The notes beneath the pieces were generated by a model that was given only the letters and a program-made list of their open reading frames with translations, had not been told where the DNA came from and did not search any database. A stretch of 64,000 nucleotides of DNA from Clostridiales bacterium. GTDB lineage: Bacteria > Bacillota > Clostridia > Peptostreptococcales > Acidaminobacteraceae. Position 1 is the stretch's first letter. The number at the start of each line of letters is the position of its first letter. Where the stretch lies: the NCBI GenBank assembly GCA_016933835.1, contig JAFGAC010000031.1:1-64000 (forward strand), written 5' to 3'. A program made the translations under genes and the position numbers. Below are positions 44,464 to 53,826 of this stretch, in pieces.

Positions 44464-44594
44464 TAAAAAAACAACCAAAAGGTTGTCTAGTGGTTGAGAT
44501 CATAGGTTTTAACCAATAAATAAAGAGTTGAAAACTACGCCTCACCACTTGGATATATCGTCTCATTCTTCAGCGAATCAATCATATCGCAAAT
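44464..44594 (-). ncRNA. candidate structured leader/attenuator between hslO and the GME-like gene
   Basis: Minus strand, 5' to 3': a hairpin around 44551-44586 (GATAT...ATATC with inner ATTC/GAAT); then AGTGGTGAG (44541-44549) pairing with CTCAACCACT (44489-44498) and enclosing two small hairpins, AGTTTTCAACT (44525-44535) and GGTTAAAACC (44505-44514); then an intrinsic terminator ACAACCTTTTGGTTGT (44471-44486) with seven Ts; then the downstream ribosome site. GGTT/AACC repeats allow alternative pairings that would open the terminator. It matches no riboswitch class I can recognise; it may simply be the hslO terminator with flanking structure. Confidence 0.5.
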
Positions 44595-45473
44595 TTATTT
44601 TTTAGTCAATTTATAAATATTTATTAATTCTTCTCCGCTGAAATCATAATAAGTATTGCAAAAATGACAGTGAAGTTGCGCTTTTCCATCAGTATCAATA
44701 ATTTCCTTGATATCATCCGATCCTAGAGTAATAAGCGCCTTTTCTAGTTTTTCCTTGCTGCAATCACATTTTAAAGCTACATCATAAGTCTCCATTATTC
44801 GTAATGCCATATCTGGAAAAAGTATTTTCAACATTTCTTCATGATCAGTATACTCTTTAATTACAGAAGAAATAGCAGGCATATCTTTTACTGCCCTCTC
44901 CAAAAGTATTATTTCATCTTCCGGTATGTTAGGCATCGGCTGTGCAAAAAAACCGCCAGCAGCTATTACACTTAAATCAGGACTCACTAAAACCCCCAAG
45001 GATATTATTGAAGGTTGCTGCTCTGATTCCAAGTAATACTGTGCAAGATCTTCTGCTATCTCACCACTAACCAAATGGGACCGACCTATATAAGGATCCT
45101 TCAATCCCAAATCTTTGATTATGATTATTTCCCCATCTGTTCCTATAGCGCCACCAACATTGAGCTTATTATTTTCATGGTCTTCAAAATCCACATGAGG
45201 ATCAGATATGAAAGCTTTGACATTTCCGTTCGACCAAGCTACTGCTACAATAGAATCTATTAGACCTTTTGCCTTGATTTGAAAAGTCAACTTTTCATTT
45301 TCACCCTTCAGCATTTTCCCCATGATGCTTGCAGCGGTAATACTTCTTCCTAGAGCTGCCGTTGCCACAGGAAATGTATCGTGAATTTTCCTTGCTTCAT
45401 CTACCATATCTGTTGTGTCAGCAATATACACTCGTGTATATTCTCCGACCAACGCCATTGTTATTTTTCCCAT
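44595..45473 (-). CDS. hslO: redox-regulated chaperone Hsp33
   Basis: Holdase activated by oxidation: four cysteines release zinc and form disulfides. 292 residues; the N-terminal domain (ALGRSITAASIMGKML) and the C-terminal zinc site CDC...CHFC (about 234-270) are intact. The second ATG at 45473 is chosen, with GGAGG five bases upstream. Under strict anaerobiosis it would guard against oxygen exposure. Confidence 0.95.
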   Translation of the reverse strand: MGKITMALVGEYTRVYIADTTDMVDEARKIHDTFPVATAALGRSITAASIMGKMLKGENEKLTFQIKAKGLIDSIVAVAWSNGNVKAFISDPHVDFEDHENNKLNVGGAIGTDGEIIIIKDLGLKDPYIGRSHLVSGEIAEDLAQYYLESEQQPSIISLGVLVSPDLSVIAAGGFFAQPMPNIPEDEIILLERAVKDMPAISSVIKEYTDHEEMLKILFPDMALRIMETYDVALKCDCSKEKLEKALITLGSDDIKEIIDTDGKAQLHCHFCNTYYDFSGEELINIYKLTKK

Positions 45474-45526
45474 CATTACCTCCAAATTCTCTTTCCTATT
45501 TTAAATGAATCTTTGATATATTTCAA

Positions 45527-45555
45527 TTGTTAAATATGCTCCAATATGTTATATT
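45527..45555 (+). promoter_or_regulatory. promoter of the EamA transporter gene
   Basis: -35 TTGTTA (45527-45532), 17-base spacer, -10 TATATT (45550-45555), 34 bases before the start codon. Confidence 0.65.
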
Positions 45556-45588
45556 CTAGTTGTAAAAATAATGAAAACTGAGGTATTT

Positions 45589-46485
45589 ATGCATTCACAT
45601 ATTGGAGAAATAGCTGCTTTTGGCACTGCTATCTGCTGGACTGTCACATCAATCGCTTTTGAATCTGCTGGAAAAAAAGTAGGTTCTTTCCCATTGAATT
45701 TAATTAGGCTTGTAATGGCTATTTTTTTTGTCAGCATTTTTACTGTTTTTTCACGAGGCATGTTTTTCCCTATTGATGCCTCTATCAACAATTGGATCTG
45801 GTTATCATTGTCTGGAATAATTGGATTCGTTATAGGAGATCTTCTTTTATTTGAATCTCTCGTACGGAACGGTTCTAGAATCACAATGCTCATCATGGCT
45901 AGCGTTCCGCCGATTACAGGTATTTTGAGCTTCTTATTCTTAAATGAAGTGATGTCTCTTCATCAAATTACTGGAATGCTCATTACTCTTTTCGGAATCA
46001 ATCTGGTTATTCTCAAAAAATCGAAATCTGGAAACCAACTTTCTTTATCACACCCGTTAAAAGATTTATTATTCGCTTTTGGTGGTGCAATCGGTCAATC
46101 CTCAGGACTTATCTTAAGCAAGATTGGCATGGGCGAATACAATCCTATAGCTGCTACACAGATAAGAATTATTGCTGCAGTAATTGGCTTCATCATAGTT
46201 TTCACAATAAAAAGGCAATGGCCACTCGTCATAAAAGCATTAAAGAATAGACCTGCTATGACAAGTACTGCTATTGGTTCATTTTTCGGTCCATCGATTG
46301 GCGTCTCCTTATCGCTTATATCAATCAAATATACTAATCCAGGAATCGCATCAACTATCATGTCTTTAACTCCTATTCTAGTAATACCATTTGCTTATTT
46401 TTATCAAAAGGAAACAATGTCCCTTCGAGAAATTTTTGGTGCCTTTGTCGCAGTTTCTGGTGTCGCTTATATTTTCATGACATAA
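45589..46485 (+). CDS. EamA/DMT family transporter
   Basis: 298 residues with ten predicted membrane helices arranged as two EamA halves (about 5-135 and 150-290), such as SGIIGFVIGDLLLFESL and TSTAIGSFFGPSIGVSLSL. Drug/metabolite transporters usually export amino acids, nucleotide sugars or similar small molecules; the substrate cannot be read from sequence. The ATG at 45589 has GAGG upstream. A lone plus-strand gene between minus-strand operons. Confidence 0.88.
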   Translation: MHSHIGEIAAFGTAICWTVTSIAFESAGKKVGSFPLNLIRLVMAIFFVSIFTVFSRGMFFPIDASINNWIWLSLSGIIGFVIGDLLLFESLVRNGSRITMLIMASVPPITGILSFLFLNEVMSLHQITGMLITLFGINLVILKKSKSGNQLSLSHPLKDLLFAFGGAIGQSSGLILSKIGMGEYNPIAATQIRIIAAVIGFIIVFTIKRQWPLVIKALKNRPAMTSTAIGSFFGPSIGVSLSLISIKYTNPGIASTIMSLTPILVIPFAYFYQKETMSLREIFGAFVAVSGVAYIFMT

Positions 46486-46489
46486 TATG

Positions 46490-46519
46490 AACCTTATTGA
46501 CATAATGTCTAATAAGGTT
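46490..46519. terminator. convergent terminator
   Basis: Nine-bp stem AACCTTATT / AATAAGGTT with a 12-base loop, followed by TTTTC on the plus strand. It overlaps the stop codon of the opposing methyltransferase gene and may serve both genes. Confidence 0.6.
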
Positions 46520-47243
46520 TTCTAGCTACGTAAAACAATCTGTCTGATAACTCCAGACTTTCATTTGATCCATAGACATCCAAAATTTCAAAATTTGACA
46601 ACTTCAACAATTTTTCTATTACTTCGATTCCATATCCCTTTTGCGTATGGTTCTCCATTTTTCTTTCAAATAGATCTTTTGAAGTCTTAGTAAAAATTGT
46701 TACATCAAAATCAAGTATATTGTTTTCTTCATCGTAATAATTCTCCCAGATATAAGATGAATCTTCATCATTCTCTGCAAAAGTAGTATTTCCGATGATT
46801 TCCTTGAATTTATAGATGCTGCTCATGTCAAAGATAAAGATGCCGTTAGATTTCAAATGTTCAAATACATTATTGAATGCCTGTGACAAATCTTCTTCAT
46901 CAAGTAAATAATTGAATCCATCCGTCAGCGAAATAACAGCATCAAAACGCGTATTCATTTGAAAATCTCTCATATCTGAAAGCATGAATTTTATTTTATA
47001 ATTTTTCTCAAGTGCTTTTTCTTTTGCAACCATCAGCATTTCTTCAGACAAATCGACACCTGTAACAGCATAAGCTCTTTCATAAAGTTCAAAACTGGCA
47101 TTTCCAGTGCCGCACGCCAAATCCAATACATTTTTCACTTTTAGTTCTCTCAGATATTTTTCAATTTTATCGATAACTGATTTATAATCATAATCTGCCA
47201 TGTAATTATCATAAATCAAAGATAAATTCTTATAACTCTTCAT
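46509..47243 (-). CDS. class I SAM-dependent methyltransferase
   Basis: 244 residues. Motif I LDLACGTGNAS (about 40-50), the acidic GVDLSEEML (motif II) and motif LSDMRDFQ are all present, so SAM binding is well supported. The C-terminal half resembles the YqeM-like group of small-molecule or RNA methyltransferases; the substrate is unknown. GAGGTGATG precedes the start. Likely co-transcribed with the CPBP and M20 genes just upstream. Confidence 0.88.
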   Translation of the reverse strand: MKSYKNLSLIYDNYMADYDYKSVIDKIEKYLRELKVKNVLDLACGTGNASFELYERAYAVTGVDLSEEMLMVAKEKALEKNYKIKFMLSDMRDFQMNTRFDAVISLTDGFNYLLDEEDLSQAFNNVFEHLKSNGIFIFDMSSIYKFKEIIGNTTFAENDEDSSYIWENYYDEENNILDFDVTIFTKTSKDLFERKMENHTQKGYGIEVIEKLLKLSNFEILDVYGSNESLELSDRLFYVARKPY

Positions 47244-47249
47244 TATTCA

Positions 47250-48140
47250 TCACCTCAAAAACACATAGTAGGTATAACCGATATAGATTGCCAACACAAT
47301 AAATATCGGAGTAAAATATATTTTTTTATATGGCATTTTTTTAGTTTCTATATGCATGTTGCTTTCATCTGGTATTGATTTCAACAAATAAAGAATGACA
47401 CCTAATGAAAAAACAGCACCTACAGAAAGACTGACAATTGTGTCCAATAAAAACTTGGCATTTATAACAGTTTCAGCTTCTTTAGTATCAATGAAAGATC
47501 CCATATACGAAAGGACATATGCAATCCCATTATTAGTCATATGCCCAATAATGGCTGGGATAATGGATTTTGTCTTGATTGCGATAATGCCAAATACAAT
47601 TCCCAAATAGATAGGTCCTAATATGTTTTCAATATTGAAATGGAATACGCCAAACAAGACTGCCGAAATAACAATCGCTTTTTTATATGAAAAATAATCA
47701 GAATAGGCATTTAATATAACCCCTCTAAAAAAGATCTCTTCACATATCCCCGCTGAGATTGAAATTATCAAAAATTGAAATATCACATGAAGAAAACCAC
47801 TGGGCATAGGAATATCAAAATACATGCTTTTTCCCATCAACTCTAAAACATAAATAGAAATCAAGTTCAATATCATAACGATAGGCAATGAAAGTGCAAC
47901 TATTAAAATAGTTTTCAACAAGGTCAATTTAGAAACTTCTTTCAAATGAATATAATCTGATATTTTTGCTCTATTGAATTTGATGATCAGTATGGAAAAA
48001 CCTAAAACCAATACATACTCTGTAATAATCAATCCAATTTCAAAATGCCAGCTTTGAAGAAAATTCCCTAAAGTCAGAAATAGAATTGCTCCAAGCAGAT
48101 AAAATATATTTAAAGTCAGTAATTTAATCCTATTCTCCAT
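47250..48140 (-). CDS. CPBP family intramembrane glutamic endopeptidase
   Basis: 296 residues with about eight membrane helices. The CPBP/Abi signature EEIFFRG (E134, E135, R139) and FGVFHFN (about 162-168) and a later asparagine-rich HMTNNG give the expected catalytic set of the Rce1-like fold. Bacterial members process membrane proteins or confer bacteriocin immunity; the role here is unknown. The start overlaps the end of the M20 gene by 11 bases. Confidence 0.9.
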   Translation of the reverse strand: MENRIKLLTLNIFYLLGAILFLTLGNFLQSWHFEIGLIITEYVLVLGFSILIIKFNRAKISDYIHLKEVSKLTLLKTILIVALSLPIVMILNLISIYVLELMGKSMYFDIPMPSGFLHVIFQFLIISISAGICEEIFFRGVILNAYSDYFSYKKAIVISAVLFGVFHFNIENILGPIYLGIVFGIIAIKTKSIIPAIIGHMTNNGIAYVLSYMGSFIDTKEAETVINAKFLLDTIVSLSVGAVFSLGVILYLLKSIPDESNMHIETKKMPYKKIYFTPIFIVLAIYIGYTYYVFLR

Positions 48141-49296
48141 CTATTGCACCTCTTACTGACAAGTACCTTAAAAATCCTTCCACACCGTTTAAAAGAATCT
48201 TTTCATCAAAGTCGAATGTTGAACTATGCAAAGGCTTATTGAAACCTTTCTCCTCATTTTTAATTCCGACAAAAACAAAAATACCAGGAATGACAGTTTG
48301 ATAATATGAAAAATCTTCTGCAATCATTTGAGGTTTAATCATCAGTACCTTTTCAGCACCTACAGCCTGTCTGAAATCATCTACCAAAGTGACATCATTT
48401 ACAACAGCCGGGTACATGTCCCTGAAATCAACTTCAACTTTCACAATATCCGATTCTAATAATTTTGCATAAATATTCATTTTATCTTTAATACTTTTAT
48501 AAACTTCCTCATTAAACGTTCTAATGGTACCTTCCATTCTTGCCTTACCAGCAATGACGTTTCTCATCTCTCCTATAACTATTTTCCCTACAGTTAAAAC
48601 TGCAGGTTCAATAGGATCAATACTCCTGCTGATAATTGTTTGAAATTTCAATAGCAATTCCGATGCTAAAATTGCAGCATCCACACCTTTATGAGGCATT
48701 GCTCCATGTGCAGTTTTCGTATAGATATCAATATCGAATTCTCCAGTACGTGCCATTAGAGGTCCACTGACCGTTGAAAAAAAGCCCTCTTCCACATCAG
48801 GAAAAACATGATAGCCAAAAATTTCCATCACATTGTATTTTTCAAGCACGCCTTCGGCTATTATTCTTTCAGCACCACCAGGCCCTTCCTCAGCTGGCTG
48901 AAATATGAACACGACATTCATTTTCAAAGGTATCTTGTTTTCAATGAGGAATTTTATCGTTCCAAGTGCCATGGCCATATGTCCATCATGGCCACAGGCA
49001 TGCATCATAGACTTGTGCGACGAAATGAAATCATGAGAATTTTCTTCATTGACACCTAGTCCATCAATATCTGTACGGTAAGCAATCGCCTTACTTTGGT
49101 CTTCTCCTTCAATAACTGCGACAATTCCTGTTCCGGCCACTTTTTCAAATTCAACACCAAACTGTTTCAATTTATTTATAATATAATTCTGAGTCTTTAT
49201 TTCTTTAAAACCACTTTCTGGAATCAAATGAAGCTCTCGTCTGTAATTTTTTATATTTTCTTGCATAATTATTAATTTTTCGCGTATAAAATTCAT
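48130..49296 (-). CDS. M20 family amidohydrolase
   Basis: 388 residues of the zinc-dependent M20D group. The metal motifs are HACGHDGH (99-106), AEEGPGGAE (about 137-145) and the C-terminal HSSTFDFDE; a lid/dimerisation domain separates them. Such enzymes deacylate N-acyl amino acids. Because dapH (acetylase-type lysine route) lies just across the divergent gap, this could be N-acetyldiaminopimelate deacetylase (dapL), as with the ykuQ-ykuR pair of B. subtilis, but general N-acyl-amino-acid hydrolases look the same. GGAGG precedes the ATG at 49296. Confidence 0.85.
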   Translation of the reverse strand: MNFIREKLIIMQENIKNYRRELHLIPESGFKEIKTQNYIINKLKQFGVEFEKVAGTGIVAVIEGEDQSKAIAYRTDIDGLGVNEENSHDFISSHKSMMHACGHDGHMAMALGTIKFLIENKIPLKMNVVFIFQPAEEGPGGAERIIAEGVLEKYNVMEIFGYHVFPDVEEGFFSTVSGPLMARTGEFDIDIYTKTAHGAMPHKGVDAAILASELLLKFQTIISRSIDPIEPAVLTVGKIVIGEMRNVIAGKARMEGTIRTFNEEVYKSIKDKMNIYAKLLESDIVKVEVDFRDMYPAVVNDVTLVDDFRQAVGAEKVLMIKPQMIAEDFSYYQTVIPGIFVFVGIKNEEKGFNKPLHSSTFDFDEKILLNGVEGFLRYLSVRGAIDGE

Positions 49297-49400
49297 TCCA
49301 ACCTCCAAAATAACTTGATTTATTTCATATTTACTATACTATATTGTATATATAATTGTAAGTTAATACAAATATTAATATAAAATAAGAGGTGACCATC

Positions 49401-50399
49401 ATGAAAAAAATAAATTTAGCCATTGTTGGCGCAACAGGAATGGTTGGACAAACATTTTTAAAAGTATTGGAAGAAAGAAATTTTCCTTTTGAAAATTTAT
49501 ACTTATTCTCATCCGCTAAATCTTCTGGCATGAAAATAACATTTATGGGTAAAGAGTATACTGTAGAAGAATTGACAGAAGCTTCATTTGATAGAGAAAT
49601 AGATATTGCTCTATTTTCAGCTGGAGGCGACATAAGCGAAAAATTTTCACCTCTTGCCGCGAGTAAAGGCGTAATTGTTATTGACAATTCAAGTGCCTTT
49701 AGAATGGATGAAAATGTGCCCCTTGTAGTACCAGAAGTCAATCCTGAAGACATCGCAAAACATCATGGCATTATTGCCAATCCAAACTGCTCTACAATAC
49801 AAGCGGTAGTTGCCTTGAAACCACTGAATGAACTTTATAAAATCAAACGTATCATTTATTCAACATACCAGGCAGTATCAGGTTCAGGAGTAAAGGGCTA
49901 CAATGACCTTGAACAAGGTTTGAAAGGCAAAGAACTCTTGAGTGCATATCCTCATCCTATTGCCAATAATGTAATTCCACACATTGATGTATTTATGGAA
50001 AATGGCTATACAAAAGAAGAAATGAAAATGATCAACGAAACAAAAAAAATGCTTCATAATCCAGATTTAAAAATCACCGCTACGACTGTCAGAGTTCCTG
50101 TTTTTTATTCTCACAGTGAGAGTATCAATGTTGAACTTGAAAAACCGTTCAATATGAGTGATATTTTCAAACTTTATCAAAATGCTGAGGGCATTGTACT
50201 AGTCGATGATGTCAAGAACGATAAATATCCATTAGCTCTTGATGCTGCAGGTACAGATGAAGTTTATGTCGGCCGTTTACGCAGAGATGAAAGTGTTGAA
50301 AATGGTTTAAATCTATGGGTTGTGGCTGACAACATAAGAAAAGGAGCAGCAACAAATGCTGTTCAAATCGCCGAATATTTAGAGAAAAATATATTATAG
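49401..50399 (+). CDS. asd: aspartate-semialdehyde dehydrogenase
   Basis: Reduces aspartyl phosphate to the semialdehyde that feeds lysine, diaminopimelate, threonine and methionine. 332 residues: NADP loop GATGMVGQ (10-17), catalytic C130 in NPNCSTIQ, and the H-bearing RVPVFYSHSE block. GAGGTGA lies upstream of the ATG at 49401; an earlier GTG at 49392 overlaps it. First gene of asd-dapA-dapB-dapH. Confidence 0.96.
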   Translation: MKKINLAIVGATGMVGQTFLKVLEERNFPFENLYLFSSAKSSGMKITFMGKEYTVEELTEASFDREIDIALFSAGGDISEKFSPLAASKGVIVIDNSSAFRMDENVPLVVPEVNPEDIAKHHGIIANPNCSTIQAVVALKPLNELYKIKRIIYSTYQAVSGSGVKGYNDLEQGLKGKELLSAYPHPIANNVIPHIDVFMENGYTKEEMKMINETKKMLHNPDLKITATTVRVPVFYSHSESINVELEKPFNMSDIFKLYQNAEGIVLVDDVKNDKYPLALDAAGTDEVYVGRLRRDESVENGLNLWVVADNIRKGAATNAVQIAEYLEKNIL

Positions 50400-50418
50400 G
50401 TTAAAGGAGAGATTCAAT

Positions 50419-51300
50419 ATGGGTTTATTTAAAGGTTCTGGCGTGGCAATTGTGACACCCTTCAACGACGACTTAAGTGTCAATTATGAAAAATTTATTG
50501 AACTCCTTCAATTTCATTTGGAGAATGGAACTGATGCTATTATTGTAAGCGGTACAACAGGTGAATCTCCTACAATTTCTGATGATGAAAAATTAAAATT
50601 ATTTAAAATTGCTGTAAAGGAAATTGATGGGAAGATACCTGTCATTGCAGGAACAGGTTCCAATGACACTGCCCATAGTATCCGATTGAGCAAGGCAGCT
50701 GAATTGACAGGTGTTGATGGACTTTTACTTGTAACACCATATTACAACAAATCGACACAAGAAGGACTTATTAGACACTTCACAGCAATCGCCGATGAAG
50801 TTGATATTCCTTGTATTCTTTATAACGTACCAGGCCGTACAGGTATGAATATCTTGCCAAGTACTGTTGAAAAGCTTTCAAAGCATAAAAATATATCTGC
50901 AGTCAAAGAAGCCAGTGGCAACATTGCTCAAATAGTTGAAGTTGCAAGATTGATTCCTGAAGACTTTTATCTCTATTCAGGCAATGACGACCATATTGTC
51001 CCAGTGCTGTCAGTTGGAGGACATGGTGTCATATCAGTCATTGCAAATATTTTGCCAAAAGAAACCCATGATATGGTTGAAGCTTTCTTAAACGGTGATA
51101 CAAAAAAAGCCGCTAACCTTCAGCTGCTTACAAAACCTATTACTGATGCAGTCTTCATGGAAGTAAATCCCATTCCAATTAAAGCAGCGATGAATCTTAT
51201 GGGAATGTCTGTTGGCTCTTTACGAATGCCATTGATCGAAATGAGCGAACCGGGACAAGTTTTGCTCAAAGAAGAGATGAAAAAAATAGGATTGTTGTAG
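50419..51300 (+). CDS. dapA: 4-hydroxy-tetrahydrodipicolinate synthase
   Basis: Condenses pyruvate with aspartate semialdehyde. 293 residues, TIM barrel; Schiff-base K163 in AVKEASGN, Y135 in LYNVPGR, and the TTGES (46-50) substrate loop are intact. Spacing from asd is 19 bases with AAAGGAGAG before the ATG. Confidence 0.97.
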   Translation: MGLFKGSGVAIVTPFNDDLSVNYEKFIELLQFHLENGTDAIIVSGTTGESPTISDDEKLKLFKIAVKEIDGKIPVIAGTGSNDTAHSIRLSKAAELTGVDGLLLVTPYYNKSTQEGLIRHFTAIADEVDIPCILYNVPGRTGMNILPSTVEKLSKHKNISAVKEASGNIAQIVEVARLIPEDFYLYSGNDDHIVPVLSVGGHGVISVIANILPKETHDMVEAFLNGDTKKAANLQLLTKPITDAVFMEVNPIPIKAAMNLMGMSVGSLRMPLIEMSEPGQVLLKEEMKKIGLL

Positions 51301-51308
51301 GTGATTGA

Positions 51309-52070
51309 ATGATTCGAATACTTGTTTACGGAGCAAAAGGAACCATGGGAAAAATTATCACAAATGAAATAGAAAGTCATCCTGATTTCATTTTGTCTGC
51401 TTGTGTTTCTAAACATATCGACGGTGATGAATCTTGCTCGGCATTTGCTGATTTAGATTCTGTCAATGTGGAATACGATGTTGTCATCGACTTTTCACAT
51501 TTTTCTTTAACTGATGATTTGATTGATTTTTGCATCAAAAAAAATAAGCCGCTTGTTTTAGCGACAACAGGATTATCTGAAGAACAAGAACAAAAAGTTT
51601 TAAAAGCTTCTGATACTATTCCTGTTTTCAGATCAAAAAATTTGTCGATCGGCATCAATCTAATCGCTCATTTAATACAGGAAGCCCACGAATTATTAAA
51701 TGATTTTGACATTGAAATCATTGAGAAACATCATAATAAAAAAGTGGATGCACCCAGTGGCACTGCATTTTTATTGGCAGATGCCATCAATCAAAAAAAT
51801 GATTATACATATATCCACGGTAGATTTGGCAAAACTTCAAAAAGAAATGCAAAAGAAATTGGTATTCATTCTGTCAGAGGCGGCACAATTGTTGGTGAAC
51901 ATTCCGTAATTTTTGCAGGCACTGATGAAATCGTAGAATTTAAACATGAAGCGCATTCTAAAAAAGTTTTTGCAAAGGGAGCATTAAATGCTGCCAAGTT
52001 TTTGATATCAAAGAAAAATGGATTGTTCAATATGAATGATCTCATTACAAGGAGGTTAACAATTGACTGA
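51309..52070 (+). CDS. dapB: 4-hydroxy-tetrahydrodipicolinate reductase
   Basis: Second step of the diaminopimelate branch. 253 residues; dinucleotide loop GAKGTMG (8-14), catalytic block [14 protein letters not shown] (H141/H142, K145), C-terminal GAL-type ending. Eight bases after dapA; overlaps dapH by eight bases. Confidence 0.96.
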   Translation: MIRILVYGAKGTMGKIITNEIESHPDFILSACVSKHIDGDESCSAFADLDSVNVEYDVVIDFSHFSLTDDLIDFCIKKNKPLVLATTGLSEEQEQKVLKASDTIPVFRSKNLSIGINLIAHLIQEAHELLNDFDIEIIEKHHNKKVDAPSGTAFLLADAINQKNDYTYIHGRFGKTSKRNAKEIGIHSVRGGTIVGEHSVIFAGTDEIVEFKHEAHSKKVFAKGALNAAKFLISKKNGLFNMNDLITRRLTID

Positions 52071-52776
52071 AGAGTTCAATCTAACAGATCCATATGAAAT
52101 AGCGAAGTTTATAAAAAATTCAGAAAAATCAACATTGACAAAAGTCTATGTACAAGGAAAACTTTACATTCCTCCAAACAAGGTACAATCATTTTGTGCT
52201 GATGACTTTTGCATTCTCATCGGAGATTATAAAAACATCAAAGAAATACTGGATGACAATGAAAATAACATTGAACATTATTTCATTGAGAACGATCGAA
52301 GAAATTCAGCTATTCCTATGTTGGATACTAGAGAAATAGAAGCAAGAATAGAACCAGGCGCAATTATAAGAGACCATGTCATCATAGGGAAAAACGCCGT
52401 CATCATGATGGGTGCGGTAATCAATATCGGCAGTTCAATCGGGGAAGGAACCATGATTGACATGAATGCTGTGTTAGGTGCAAGAGCCACTATTGGCAAA
52501 AATGCACATATCGGTGCCGGTGCTGTTATTGCAGGTGTATTGGAACCCCCTAGTGCAACACCTGTCATTATTGAAGATGATGTTTTAGTAGGTGCAAATG
52601 CTGTCGTTCTTGAAGGTGTTCGCATAGGAAAAGGAGCTGTAGTTGCGGCAGGTTCAGTAGTAACTGAAGATGTTCCTCCTGGTGCTGTCGTGGCAGGAAC
52701 ACCTGCAAAGGTCATCAAAATGAAGGATGATAAAACTAAAGATAAAACTAAATTATTGGATGACTTGAGAGGCTAA
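52063..52776 (+). CDS. dapH: tetrahydrodipicolinate N-acetyltransferase
   Basis: Acetylates tetrahydrodipicolinate, so lysine/DAP synthesis uses acetylated intermediates. 237 residues with a helical N-terminal domain and a left-handed beta-helix of hexapeptide repeats ([54 protein letters not shown]). Start is TTG, fixed by AGGAGG seven bases upstream within the end of dapB. The acetyl route needs an aminotransferase and deacetylase (dapL); the divergent M20 gene is a candidate for the latter. Confidence 0.95.
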   Translation: MTEEFNLTDPYEIAKFIKNSEKSTLTKVYVQGKLYIPPNKVQSFCADDFCILIGDYKNIKEILDDNENNIEHYFIENDRRNSAIPMLDTREIEARIEPGAIIRDHVIIGKNAVIMMGAVINIGSSIGEGTMIDMNAVLGARATIGKNAHIGAGAVIAGVLEPPSATPVIIEDDVLVGANAVVLEGVRIGKGAVVAAGSVVTEDVPPGAVVAGTPAKVIKMKDDKTKDKTKLLDDLRG

Positions 52777-52791
52777 CGCCTCTCTTTTTTT
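52767..52791 (+). terminator. terminator of asd-dapABH
   Basis: Seven-bp stem GAGAGGC / GCCTCTC, 4-base loop, then seven Ts. Confidence 0.92.
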
Positions 52792-53764
52792 ATAGATTAA
52801 TCATCAGATAGTTAAATAAATTCCTCCACATGATTTTTTCAATTTTTTCTTTCGGCCATCCTCTGTCTACAAGTTCTTTTTCAAGAAGCGGAACCAATCC
52901 GTGATGCGCTATGACATCATATCCTTTTCTATCATTTGCTTCTCTTCTCTGAATTTGCGGAATATCATGCAACTTTCCAATCATGTCGAATCCAAGTCCA
53001 ACCGAGTTTTCATCTGATTTTTCAACAAAATACTCAATATGGTCAGCTACGGTTTTTACATCAAGACCTTCATCCAATTCAGCCATGTTTTTGTTGTATC
53101 CATTGACACCTATAAAACCCAACGACGCTATAAATTTATCAGGCAGATTTCTTTCTATTCCATGCAAAGAACGGGGATTTGAATGAGAAGCAATTATTTT
53201 TTTAGATGAAATTTTCAAGACGTCCTCAATTCCCAAATCATTTGCGTGGCTGACATCTATGAACATGCCTTTTTCATTTGCAAATTCAATCACTTCTTCT
53301 CCAAATTTTGTCAAACCACCTCTATTCTCATTTGAGAAAGTACCTACACCATCAATCACATAATTTCTTCTTGACCACGAAAGTCCAAGACCTCTTATAC
53401 CTAATCGATAAAAACTCTTCAGCATTTCTATATCATTCTCAATGGGTGCCAACCCTTCAAGTGAAAGAATAATCCCGATTTTATCTGATTGAAGTAATTC
53501 TTTCAAATCCTCTTTACATTTGATTAACATATATCGGTCCATTGATTCTTCAATCTCTTCAAGCAATGCATTTATTTCACGTATTGCCATTTTTAATCCC
53601 ATATCAGGTAGAAAGATATCATCAATATAAATGGCTGCAATAACAAGTTTCATCCCGCCACCAACAAAGTCATCATAATAATGGCGATTGATGACTTCTT
53701 TTTCTCCTAAATAACGTTTCCAATAGACATAATATCCTAAATCCAAATGAGCATCGAAATACAT
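52790..53764 (-). CDS. M19 family membrane (renal-type) dipeptidase
   Basis: Zinc dipeptidase of 324 residues. FDAHLDLG (3-10) holds the first metal ligands, SLEGLAP the bridging glutamate, DVSHAND and ASHSNPRSLHG the histidines, GLGFDMIG the final aspartate. Bacterial members cleave L-D and D-D dipeptides as well as ordinary ones. Its neighbours (DAP synthesis, D-serine dehydratase, L,D-transpeptidase) fit peptidoglycan-peptide recycling, by inference. Confidence 0.9.
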   Translation of the reverse strand: MYFDAHLDLGYYVYWKRYLGEKEVINRHYYDDFVGGGMKLVIAAIYIDDIFLPDMGLKMAIREINALLEEIEESMDRYMLIKCKEDLKELLQSDKIGIILSLEGLAPIENDIEMLKSFYRLGIRGLGLSWSRRNYVIDGVGTFSNENRGGLTKFGEEVIEFANEKGMFIDVSHANDLGIEDVLKISSKKIIASHSNPRSLHGIERNLPDKFIASLGFIGVNGYNKNMAELDEGLDVKTVADHIEYFVEKSDENSVGLGFDMIGKLHDIPQIQRREANDRKGYDVIAHHGLVPLLEKELVDRGWPKEKIEKIMWRNLFNYLMINL

Positions 53765-53826
53765 ATGATTTTTCTCCTTTTTTTGTATAATGATATTATG
53801 ATTATCATATCACAAGGAGGAATAAA

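Noticed and set aside
44480-44560. tRNA-like D-arm text (TCTAGTGGTTGAGAT) on the plus strand
   Set aside because: No acceptor stem, anticodon arm or T-loop can be built. The segment is better explained as the complement of the minus-strand leader.
53791-53807. Fur/PerR-like sequence TGATATTATGATTATCA upstream of dsdA
   Set aside because: One arm mismatch and non-standard spacing; AT-rich promoters produce such matches by chance, and neither neighbouring gene is iron-related.
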